Shown: positions 32,245 through 39,858 of the stretch, in pieces
Layout of the letters: each line of letters opens with the position of its first letter
Numbering within the stretch: position 1 is the first letter of the stretch
Program-made: the position numbers and the translations under genes
Origin: an uncultured Eggerthellaceae bacterium
GTDB taxonomy: Bacteria; Actinomycetota; Coriobacteriia; Coriobacteriales; Eggerthellaceae
Direction: 5' to 3'
Assembly: GCA_934670115.1 (NCBI GenBank)
Contig: CAKUOV010000015.1
Span: 1-45,259, forward strand
Length of the DNA stretch: 45,259 nt
Notes under the pieces: model-generated
Told to the model about the DNA's origin: nothing
The model's database searches: none
The model's input: only the letters and a program-made list of their open reading frames with translations

Positions 32245-33447
32245 CTAATCTTGAGCGGGCTTGAGCGGTAGGTACTTGAGACCAATGAAGAGCAGCATTG
32301 CCGCAAGGCCGATTACGCCCAAAGCCACACCGAATTCAATGCTGGTTGGTACATACACAATGCCTTCATAGGCTTGAGCAATCGTGCCTTCCCAATTAGT
32401 GATTGTGTGCGAGGTCACAGGGCCCGCGTAAGTCAGGTTAGCAATCTGGAAACCACCAACGATAATCTGAACTCGCTTGAAGAAAATACCAGGAATTGCC
32501 AGGAGGCCGGCAGCCGCAACGGTGCTTGGTTTACGCAAGCTTGGTACAAAGCAGATCACGGCTGCAATGACGCAGCACACAATTTCGCCCCAGAAGAAGG
32601 GTGCCAAGGGGCCTGAAACAAGCATTTCTACAACTTTAGCACCTTCAGCCTGCGGATAGCCTGCCGTCAAAAGATCGCAGCCAAAGAAATAAAGATCAAC
32701 CAGAATGAAGGCGCCGAGCATCTTGGCAAGCTTGGTTATGTTTTTGTCTTCAAATACAAGGTAGCCTGTCTTGCGCAAAGCAATGCATACTGCGAGTACA
32801 AGACCCGTGCCGCATACGAGTGCCGAAGAAACAAACCAGGGGCCAAGAAGAGCTGTGTGCCACATTTCATGAGAGGCTTGCAAGCCGAAAATCCAAGCAG
32901 TCACAGAATGCACGAGCACGGCACATACAAGCGCAACAACGCTTACCGCACGAAGAGCAAGTGCGCTTACCTTACCCTGTTCGGCACGAGTTTGAACCCA
33001 AAGATAGATGATGGATAGAATAAGGTAAGTGAACAATACGAGTACGTCCCACATAAGCGGCGAAACAAGGTTGGAGTATACAAAGAGCTCCCAAACCCGC
33101 AGCGGTTGACCAAGATCGACAACAACGAAGGCGATAGCTGCAACGGTTGCGCATATCGAAGTCCAAACGGCTACCTTGGAGATGCCGCCGAAACCAGCCA
33201 TACCGAAAGCTTTAGGCACAGAGCTAATAATAAGTCCGCCAGCTGAAAGTCCTACAAAGAACATGAACATAGCCATATAAAGGCCCCAGTTGTCGAGATT
33301 TCGCATGCCCGTTTGAATAAGGCCACCAGAAAGCTGAACAATCCAAAGGATGATGCCAATCGCGGTTACGATTGCGGCTAGAGTGATACCAATGGTCAGA
33401 CCTTTACCGCTTTTTGCGGGCATGGAGGTGTTAACGTTTTTTTTCAT
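32245..33447 (-). CDS. NrfD/PsrC-type membrane anchor of the Mo enzyme
   Basis: A 400-residue integral membrane protein with about ten helices, of the NrfD/PsrC polysulphide-reductase family. Typical parts: GLYMAMFMFFVGLSAGGLIISS in the second helix (quinol-site region), VDLGQPLRVWELF after the third and GPWFVSSALVCGTGL later. It anchors the FeS subunit to the outer face of the membrane and exchanges electrons with the quinone pool. ATG 33447 follows GGAGAAT; it lies 18 bases after the FeS gene. Confidence 0.85.
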   Translation of the reverse strand: MKKNVNTSMPAKSGKGLTIGITLAAIVTAIGIILWIVQLSGGLIQTGMRNLDNWGLYMAMFMFFVGLSAGGLIISSVPKAFGMAGFGGISKVAVWTSICATVAAIAFVVVDLGQPLRVWELFVYSNLVSPLMWDVLVLFTYLILSIIYLWVQTRAEQGKVSALALRAVSVVALVCAVLVHSVTAWIFGLQASHEMWHTALLGPWFVSSALVCGTGLVLAVCIALRKTGYLVFEDKNITKLAKMLGAFILVDLYFFGCDLLTAGYPQAEGAKVVEMLVSGPLAPFFWGEIVCCVIAAVICFVPSLRKPSTVAAAGLLAIPGIFFKRVQIIVGGFQIANLTYAGPVTSHTITNWEGTIAQAYEGIVYVPTSIEFGVALGVIGLAAMLLFIGLKYLPLKPAQD

Positions 33448-33465
33448 ATTGATTCTCCTTTCCCG

Positions 33466-34089
33466 CTAAATCAGATAGTAGACGGATGGCTTGGTGCCAC
33501 GGTCTTCGAGCAGCTGCTTATACTTTCGCGAGGCAATAAGCTTACTTACCTCGGAGTTCGGGTCGTCCAAGTCGCCCCAGAAACGAGCGCGGCCAGGGCA
33601 TAGCACCATGCACGCAGGCGTCTCTCCTTTATTGATGCGTTGATAACAAAAAGTGCATTTCTCCACTACGTGCTTTCGATGCGTGGGCACATCGGCATCG
33701 CCCACCGCAAAATCAACGGCATATTTTGGCTCTTCCCAGTTGAAGCTGCGTACGCCGTTGTAAGGGCAAGCAGCCATGCACATTCGGCAGCCAATGCATT
33801 TATCGTAATCCTGGCGAACAACACCCGTCTCGGGATCCTTGTAGGTAGCGCCCACGGGGCAAACCTTTACGCAAGCTGGGTTTTCGCAGTGTTGGCAGGA
33901 TACGGGAACGTGCTGCATATGAAGGTTCGGGGATTCGCCAGAGGCTGTATCTATATAGCTGCCACCGTCGGTAAGCACCCTGTTCCATAAAACGTTTTTT
34001 GGCAGGTTGTTTGAGTTTTTGCAGGCTATCGTGCAAGAGTGGCATCCTAAGCAACGATGCAGATCAATAGCCATTCCGTAATGAGCCAT
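33466..34089 (-). CDS. four-cluster ferredoxin-like subunit (DmsB/PsrB type)
   Basis: A 207-residue electron-transfer subunit. Four cysteine groups for [4Fe-4S] clusters are visible: CLGCHSCTIACK (14-25), CQHCENPACVKVCP (about 60-74), CIGCRMCMAACP (about 98-109) and CTFCYQRINKGETPACMVLCP (about 146-166). It relays electrons between the NrfD anchor and the Mo catalytic subunit. ATG 34089 shares a base with the stop TAA of the catalytic gene (TAATG), with AAAGGAGG upstream. Confidence 0.9.
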   Translation of the reverse strand: MAHYGMAIDLHRCLGCHSCTIACKNSNNLPKNVLWNRVLTDGGSYIDTASGESPNLHMQHVPVSCQHCENPACVKVCPVGATYKDPETGVVRQDYDKCIGCRMCMAACPYNGVRSFNWEEPKYAVDFAVGDADVPTHRKHVVEKCTFCYQRINKGETPACMVLCPGRARFWGDLDDPNSEVSKLIASRKYKQLLEDRGTKPSVYYLI

Positions 34090-36566
34090 TACTTCGTACC
34101 TCCTTTATAAAGCTCGAAATCGCACACGCAATCGAAGAAATAACTGTTCTCGGCATTTGCCTTGCAGTGCTGATTCGTCAAGTTGGCATAATGGCCGTCC
34201 ACGAATTGGTCGAGCTGCCAGCCCTTCGGCAAGACCACCATTCCTTTATGGATGCCGTTGTTTTCAACAGCTTTGATAACAACTTCGCCGCGGTCATTGA
34301 AGATACGTACGAGATCGCCGTCTTTCACGCCGCGTTTATCGAGTTCGGCCGCGCATGCCATCATGATAGGCTCAGGAAGAATCTCCAGCAGCCACTCGTT
34401 GTAGCCAAACTGCGAATGGCACTTAAACTTGTTGCGGTAAGACGAATACACCAGTGGATACTTTTTCGATGCTTCGCTTTGTTCATAGCCGCCCACGGTC
34501 TCGGTCCATGCTTCATGTGGGGGAACGAAGTGCGGAAGAGCTTCTTCTTTCCAGCTGAACTCTTCACCTAAATAGTAGTCATTCGTGTGGTTCATGGGAT
34601 CAGTGGAGTCGCCGTAATAAAAATTAGCACGAACCTGATTCAAAGGTTTGCCTAAGCCCAGGATTGCGCCATCAGGAGTCAATAGGCCAATGACTTTCTC
34701 TTGCTTCAGGCGGTCGAGAGTCAGGCCGTAGGCCTTGTACAGAGGCGATGCCATAACCGCGTTCATTACATCTTCGCGCGTTTCGTTGAAAAGCGCGTCA
34801 ACACCCATTCCTTTTGCCAAAAGCTGGACAATCTCGTAGTTGTCTTTTGATTCGAATGCGGGCTCTACCGCTTGCTCGCACAAAGTCAAGAAAGGTGAAT
34901 AGAACGAGAATACGTCTTCCTGCTCGAACCAGTGAGCCACCGGCAAAACAATATCCGAGTAGCGCGCCGTGTCGGACATGACAATTTCTGCAGTCACAAT
35001 AAGTTCCAGCTTATCAAATGCTTTGAGGAGCTTGTTCCTGTTCACGCCGTTGCCAACACAGTTATGGCAGCAGAAAAACAGGCTTTTCAAATTGAGCGGC
35101 ACACCGTTATACTCCTGTTTGTTCAGGATGTCGTCAAGTCCAATCATGAGTACCTTTTGGCTGCTAGATAAACCGCGGGGCATGAATGGTGCTAGGTTTG
35201 CGTAGAAGTTAATGGAGCACATGTCCCACATATCAACGCCGCCGCCACGTGTCAGCAAGTTGCCCGAGATCGCACTTAGTAAAGCTACTGAGGTGTACGA
35301 CATGAATCCATTCTCATAATGATCAAGGCCCAAGCCAATGATGGTTGCGGCGGGAGTGTTGTTCTTGATGGTTTCGTACATCTCTTCTATCATAGATACA
35401 GAGATACCACACACTTCTGCTGTTTTTTCGAACGTCCATTCCTCAAGACGCTCGAGCATAAGATCCCATACGGTATGAACGCTTTGACCAGCTGCTTCGG
35501 TCACTCCCGTGAAAACAGGATTTGACGCAGCGGTAGCAGCGACCAGGGAGCCGTCCTCAAGCATGACCGCGGGCGCATCCGCATCAGCGGCTACTGTCGG
35601 ATCAAGGTGAGAAAGCTTCAAAACAAGCCCGTCTTCGTCGCGGACTAGATAGGGCAACGTAGTAAAGTTTTCCACAGTATCCCATGACACATTGCCGTCT
35701 TCGATATATTTACGCACCAGCGCAAGGGCAAGAGCGGGATCGGAGCCCGGACGAATAGGAACCCATAAATCAGCTTTCGATGCAGCAATGGTGTAATTGG
35801 GGTCAACCACAATTACTTTTGCGCCGTTCTGTTGCGATTCCATAACGAAATGCCAAGTATGTATGATGGATTCAGTGGGATTACCGCCCCATACTATGAT
35901 GCAGTTCGATTCCAGCATCATATGGGGCGCTTGATTGAGGGCAATGCCCGTAGATTGACAATATTTTCCTGAAAGCTCATCGTAGCAATGGTGTACATAC
36001 GTGGCGTTGGTAACATTGAGCAGCTTGGCGTAATAACCCAGCAGATTTGTATTCACGCCAAAGGCAAGACCGTAGTTGCCCGAACCGAACGAGAAACCAA
36101 CGCTTGAAGGCCCAAACTCGGCTTGATATTGCTTCCATTTAGTTGTTATCTCGCTAATTGCGTCATCCCAGGAGATGCGTTCCCACTCGCCCGCGCCTCT
36201 TTCGGTGCCATCAACTCGGCGAAGAGGATACTTGATACGCTTCTCGTTATAAATAAGGTTTATATGGCTGCGACCTCTCTGGCAGATGCGCTTGTAAGCT
36301 AAATGGGCGTCGTCGACCGGCCATGCCTCGGTCCTTACGACCTTGCCATTTCTCACCGTTACTTCAAGCGGGCAACCTCCCATGCAGTTGCCACGACAGG
36401 CCGCTGAAAACACCTGCTCTCCTGTGTTGGCGGGTGATTCGTCGGCGGCAAGTGCCGTCATTGTACCCGTGCCGCCCGCGATGAGTGCAACTCCCGTTGC
36501 GGCTGCTGTGGTTTTAAGAAATCCCCTTCGGGTGAGTCCAACTTGCGGACTGTTTTCTCCCGACAT
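34089..36566 (-). CDS. Tat-exported molybdopterin oxidoreductase, DMSO-reductase family
   Basis: An 825-residue catalytic subunit. A Tat signal (LTRRGFLKTT, hydrophobic stretch, ALAADES) is followed by an N-terminal [4Fe-4S] site CRGNCMGGC...CQRG (about residues 58-100) and the bis-MGD binding regions: IIVWGGNPTES, VVDPNYTIAASKADLWVPIRPGSD, and a C-terminal LVRIFNDRGEV domain. The residue that binds molybdenum is not certain; the YDELSGKYCQST stretch near residue 185 is the candidate. The substrate cannot be read; relatives in gut Eggerthellaceae reduce sulphoxides, N-oxides, nitrate-like or dietary compounds. ATG 36566 follows AAGGAGG. First gene of a six-gene operon. Confidence 0.88.
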   Translation of the reverse strand: MSGENSPQVGLTRRGFLKTTAAATGVALIAGGTGTMTALAADESPANTGEQVFSAACRGNCMGGCPLEVTVRNGKVVRTEAWPVDDAHLAYKRICQRGRSHINLIYNEKRIKYPLRRVDGTERGAGEWERISWDDAISEITTKWKQYQAEFGPSSVGFSFGSGNYGLAFGVNTNLLGYYAKLLNVTNATYVHHCYDELSGKYCQSTGIALNQAPHMMLESNCIIVWGGNPTESIIHTWHFVMESQQNGAKVIVVDPNYTIAASKADLWVPIRPGSDPALALALVRKYIEDGNVSWDTVENFTTLPYLVRDEDGLVLKLSHLDPTVAADADAPAVMLEDGSLVAATAASNPVFTGVTEAAGQSVHTVWDLMLERLEEWTFEKTAEVCGISVSMIEEMYETIKNNTPAATIIGLGLDHYENGFMSYTSVALLSAISGNLLTRGGGVDMWDMCSINFYANLAPFMPRGLSSSQKVLMIGLDDILNKQEYNGVPLNLKSLFFCCHNCVGNGVNRNKLLKAFDKLELIVTAEIVMSDTARYSDIVLPVAHWFEQEDVFSFYSPFLTLCEQAVEPAFESKDNYEIVQLLAKGMGVDALFNETREDVMNAVMASPLYKAYGLTLDRLKQEKVIGLLTPDGAILGLGKPLNQVRANFYYGDSTDPMNHTNDYYLGEEFSWKEEALPHFVPPHEAWTETVGGYEQSEASKKYPLVYSSYRNKFKCHSQFGYNEWLLEILPEPIMMACAAELDKRGVKDGDLVRIFNDRGEVVIKAVENNGIHKGMVVLPKGWQLDQFVDGHYANLTNQHCKANAENSYFFDCVCDFELYKGGTK

Positions 36567-36940
36567 TCTCTCCTCCTTCGAATACGTCAAGTATCTCACC
36601 TGTTTCCCTTAAGTACGATTGCGCAACCGTAGCTCAAAAAGACGAGCTAAGGGACGATGCCTGATACGCCTAAGTCGAATCGGCCGGATTCGTTGCGTTG
36701 TTATTTTATCATAATATACTAGTTCAATATAGTATTAGTTTTATCTTAATTTGGATATTTAGCATCTGAGCTGGCGGAAAGACTGTCTAAAAATACGTAA
36801 GACAAAGGATCTCGCGATGTCAACCTGAAATGCATGTTTTTTTGCTCTACTCGGATTGTGGTGCTTCTTTCCCTTTCTGCCGAACTGTGTTCTTGCCGTG
36901 ATTACACCGCTATTTGCGAGCGACTTATATTGTTCGATCC
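36567..36940. promoter_or_regulatory. upstream region of the Mo-enzyme operon
   Basis: A 374-bp non-coding interval, AT-rich at 36700-36760. It holds the motif at 36709-36728 and an overlapping inverted repeat ATACTA-N8-TAGTAT (36716-36735). No convincing -35/-10 pair is seen, which suits an activator-dependent promoter. No gene is recognised in it. Confidence 0.5.
36709..36728 (-). promoter_or_regulatory. respiratory motif, copy 2
   Basis: Plus-strand TCATA-N6-TAGTTCAAT; identical outside the spacer to 39380-39399. It lies about 145 bases before the catalytic-subunit start. Confidence 0.5.
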
Positions 36941-36970
36941 AAAAGAAAGCGCGCCCCAAATGGAACGCGC
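36941..36970 (-). terminator. rho-independent terminator of the slipin operon
   Basis: On the minus strand GCGCGTTCC-ATTT-GGGGCGCGC (nine pairs, two G-U) followed by TTTCTTTT, 28 bases after the slipin stop codon. Confidence 0.85.
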
Positions 36971-36997
36971 AAAATCAGTACTCCCTCGATGAAAACT

Positions 36998-37942
36998 TTA
37001 TTCATTGCCGAGAAGCTTTCCTATATCAAAACCATCAGCTAAGCTGCTTGGAGCCAATAGAACGCCCTTCCCCTCTTTGGCGCCCTCGTAAGCTAGATTC
37101 ATTGCTCGGAGTTGCATGGCTTTAGGATTCTGTTCGTACACATCGGCGGCTTCAACAAACATTTCCGAGATATCCTTTTCCACTTCAGCCAGAATTACAC
37201 GTGCGTTACGCTCTCGCTCGGCTTGCGCCTCGCGAGAAAGGGCATTCTGCAATTCTTTAGGTACGGTAATGTCGCGAATTTCTACACTTATGACCGTAAT
37301 GCCCCACTGTTCGCATTTTGCGCCCATTGTCTCCTGCAGCTCGCGGTTTATTTGTTTGCGGCGCAGGGACAGATCAGCTAGGTTTTGCTGACCAATGGCA
37401 TCGCGCATTGCTGTTTGAGCACTCCATAAAACCGCTTTGGGATAATTTTCAACCTCAAGGCAGGCTTTTTCGGCATCCCATACCATCCAAAACAACACAG
37501 CGTCCACATCCACCGGTACCAGATCCGCTGTAAGCGCCGCTTCAGCCGCAAACGATGAAACCATCATGCGGTGATCGATGTGTATTGCGCCGTAATCAGC
37601 AAAGGGCGCCAGGAAGTATGTGCCAGGACCGGCAATGCGATGAAACTTGCCAAAGCGCAGTACCGCAACTCGCTCCCACTGAGGAGCAATGCGAATAGAG
37701 CCAGCCGCTAGAAGACCGACGAATAACGCAATCACTACAGATATTGCGGAAAGGCCACCCACAAGCGCTGCCGATACAGTCAAAACTGCAGCAAAGCCTA
37801 TTACGAAAACAACAATGGCAAACAGGTACACGCCTATACGTGTTGCCTTGTTGGATTCGAGCTCAGTTGCAGCAACTGTTCTATGATCATCTTTCTTGGC
37901 TGAGCAGCTTTTTTCTTTGTCGCCTCTAAGGCTGAATTTCAT
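36998..37942 (-). CDS. slipin / SPFH-domain (band 7) membrane protein
   Basis: A 314-residue stomatin-like protein. Two hydrophobic segments lie near residues 37-60 and 65-87, followed by the SPFH domain: RIAPQWERVAVLRFGKFHRIAGPGTYFLAPF, then VDVDAVLFWMVWDAEKAC, and GITVISVEIRDITVPKELQNALSREAQAERERNARV with the coiled-coil start. Slipins organise membrane microdomains and modulate membrane enzymes. ATG 37942 follows AAAGGA by nine bases; an in-frame TTG six codons earlier is less likely. It is third behind an NrfD-like gene and a GntR regulator; slipin genes more often pair with an NfeD gene, absent here. Confidence 0.85.
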   Translation of the reverse strand: MKFSLRGDKEKSCSAKKDDHRTVAATELESNKATRIGVYLFAIVVFVIGFAAVLTVSAALVGGLSAISVVIALFVGLLAAGSIRIAPQWERVAVLRFGKFHRIAGPGTYFLAPFADYGAIHIDHRMMVSSFAAEAALTADLVPVDVDAVLFWMVWDAEKACLEVENYPKAVLWSAQTAMRDAIGQQNLADLSLRRKQINRELQETMGAKCEQWGITVISVEIRDITVPKELQNALSREAQAERERNARVILAEVEKDISEMFVEAADVYEQNPKAMQLRAMNLAYEGAKEGKGVLLAPSSLADGFDIGKLLGNE

Positions 37943-37992
37943 GCCGAGAAGTCCTTTCAACGAAGCGGGTGGGGCCCGCGAGATTAAACTAC

Positions 37993-38397
37993 CTATTGCT
38001 CTTTTTCTGTTTTCATCAAGCGCTCTTGCACCAGTGCGACTATGTCCTGACGAGGCACGCCAAGCTCACGGCATCGGCAAATGAAGTCGTCTGCCAACGA
38101 CGCTGCGGCGTCTGTGGCAGCTCCCTCTGTTTTCAAGTAACCATCGTGTGCAAAAGTCCCTTTACCGCGCTTGGATACAATGTACCCGTCCCGTTCAATG
38201 TCCTGGTACACCTTGCTTACCGTGTTGTAGTTAATGCCTAATTCAACGGCCATCTCTCTTACCGTCGGTAGCTTCTCGCCTGTTGCATAGGCGCCGGAGG
38301 TAATAAGGTATATAAGACGATTACGCAGCTGCAGCCAGATAGGAATGCCGCTGTCGCCATCGATGGTTATCCGTATGTTCGCTATTTTTGGAGTCAC
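37993..38397 (-). CDS. GntR-family regulator, YtrA type
   Basis: A 134-residue regulator. The winged helix-turn-helix is complete: GIPIWLQLRNRLIYLITSGAYATGEKLPTVREMAVELGINYNTVSKVYQDIERDGYIVSKRGKGTF. The short C-terminal tail (about 45 residues, helical) is that of the YtrA subfamily, which usually controls ABC transporter or membrane-stress operons and represses its own. GTG 38397 is preferred (AGGG five bases upstream, matches family N-termini); an ATG at 38448 overlapping the NrfD stop has no ribosome-binding site. It is sandwiched between NrfD-like and slipin genes. Confidence 0.85.
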   Translation of the reverse strand: MTPKIANIRITIDGDSGIPIWLQLRNRLIYLITSGAYATGEKLPTVREMAVELGINYNTVSKVYQDIERDGYIVSKRGKGTFAHDGYLKTEGAATDAAASLADDFICRCRELGVPRQDIVALVQERLMKTEKEQ

Positions 38398-38440
38398 TCC
38401 AACCCTACAATCATTTCTTCCGTCTTGTGCATGCGCGCTT

Positions 38441-39310
38441 TTACACATACGGCGTGTACTGCGCCGCCGCTATAATACAGTAACGCAACATAAGACCGCC
38501 CGCCAAAACACTAGCGCCGAAAATTAGCATACTCGTACGTTGCGGCATGATTTGCCCCACTATGCGAATCGCTAGCGGTATTGCCAGTCCAAATCCAACC
38601 ACGCCTATCCAAAATGCAGGTGCAAGCTCTCCCGAGAGCAACATGCTTGCCGAAGCTCTTGCTACCGGGGAGAAGAACCAACGGCTAATCATAAACGCTG
38701 TGAGCGCTACAGCCTCGAATGCCGAGGTGGTGGTAGAAAAAGCCCGTAGATCATGCGAAAAACTCATCGAGGCGGGTAGGGCGAAAACGTCCAGCAAAGT
38801 AATCGCTGCTGCTCCTGTGGAGATTGCTGAAGCCACAAACAAGACAACCAGCCAAGGAGTACGCCAGAAGTCGATAGATACCATGCTAGCCAGCAGCATA
38901 CCCGCATAAACCATGACGCCAATTGCAAGAAGCGAACCCAATATGCACCCCGGCCACAGTATATTCTTTGGAACCTCGTCTTTCACCAGGGCTACGGCGG
39001 TCAGCAGACCACTTGCTAGTAGAAACAAGGCGATCAGCCACGCACCGATGGAGACGAGCGATTGGAATGGATTCAGCATAACACGCCATGCGCGGTCAAT
39101 ACCGCCCAAGTCGAACATCAGCAGCAGTGCGGCGAGCGCTACCATGCAAGGGGCCACAAAAAAACCTGCCTGGGTAGAAGAAACCATGTTTTCGCTTTCA
39201 TCTGTTCGCTGATAGGCATCTACCATGCAACTTGACGCCGAAAGCAGAAATGCGCCGCTGCCTGCGCCTGCAAGAAATAGATATCCTACGATATACCAAC
39301 CGAACAGCAA
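38441..39310 (-). CDS. orphan NrfD/PsrC-like membrane protein
   Basis: A 289-residue membrane protein with about eight helices and the NrfD pattern: WYIVGYLFLAGAGSGAFLLSA in helix 1, LMFDLGGIDRAWRVMLNPFQSLVSIGAW after helix 2, SGLLTAVALV, and ISTGAAAITLLDVF. NrfD proteins exchange electrons with quinones for an FeS partner, yet no FeS or catalytic gene is adjacent; the nearest is the Mo operon 2.7 kb downstream. It heads a three-gene unit with a GntR regulator and a slipin, and its upstream region carries the motif shared with the Mo operon. Confidence 0.75.
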   Translation of the reverse strand: MLFGWYIVGYLFLAGAGSGAFLLSASSCMVDAYQRTDESENMVSSTQAGFFVAPCMVALAALLLMFDLGGIDRAWRVMLNPFQSLVSIGAWLIALFLLASGLLTAVALVKDEVPKNILWPGCILGSLLAIGVMVYAGMLLASMVSIDFWRTPWLVVLFVASAISTGAAAITLLDVFALPASMSFSHDLRAFSTTTSAFEAVALTAFMISRWFFSPVARASASMLLSGELAPAFWIGVVGFGLAIPLAIRIVGQIMPQRTSMLIFGASVLAGGLMLRYCIIAAAQYTPYV

Positions 39311-39379
39311 TGTGTCCCCTTCGTGAACCGGTAATTCCGGATGCTATTCTTTTGCTTTAGAGTTGCATTGTACACTATG

Positions 39380-39399
39380 TCATAGTAGTTTAGTTCAAT
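39380..39399 (-). promoter_or_regulatory. respiratory motif, copy 3
   Basis: Plus-strand TCATA-N6-TAGTTCAAT, 70 bases before the NrfD-like start. A perfect ACTATG-T-CATAGT palindrome (39374-39386) overlaps its left end. Confidence 0.5.
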
Positions 39400-39858
39400 C
39401 TGCCTGTTGTGAGAATCTCAAATTATCCTATTTTAACGGATGGATAATCCTATCTTTCAATTCGACTGATTTGCGTCCATACATGCAAAGCCAGTCAAGA
39501 AAAGAGTCTTAGTGCCGCTTAACGCGTAACTCCGCTCTTCTTGCTGGAGATTTTATGGACTGCGAAGGCTTGCGCCTCAAAAGCGTTTACTATGGACACC
39601 CTCTTACGGCAAAGCTTGCTGTGCAATCCGACTGAATAACGTACTCTACCTGGGGAAGCTCCCTGGGCGGAGTTTTGTTGTCTTTGCTGGCTTTGCGGCG
39701 CCTCATACGCAAATACGTTTTGTCGAAACCCGCGGAAAGGGCGAACGCCCGTGTGCGTGGGCGCGTTTTGCATGCTTCGCTCGCGACCGAGCCCAGGCAA
39801 AGCCCGGTTGTGTCGTAAGAGCTAGAGAAAGCAACCACTGCAACACGAATCGAAGGCC
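39400..39858. other. long intergenic region before the SulP gene
   Basis: Left part AT-rich, with a weak ATTATCC/GGATAAT hairpin near 39422-39447. From about 39520 to 39838 the minus strand has two overlapping open frames (82 and 93 codons). The 82-codon frame (ATG 39838 to 39590, ending YVIQSDCTASFAVRGCP) has balanced composition but no clear ribosome-binding site and no family I recognise. It may be a small gene or a conserved non-coding repeat. I cannot decide. Confidence 0.35.

Noticed and set aside
36716..36735. FNR/CRP-type box in the Mo-operon promoter
   Set aside because: The ATACTA-N8-TAGTAT repeat does not match TTGAT-N4-ATCAA or TGTGA-N6-TCACA.
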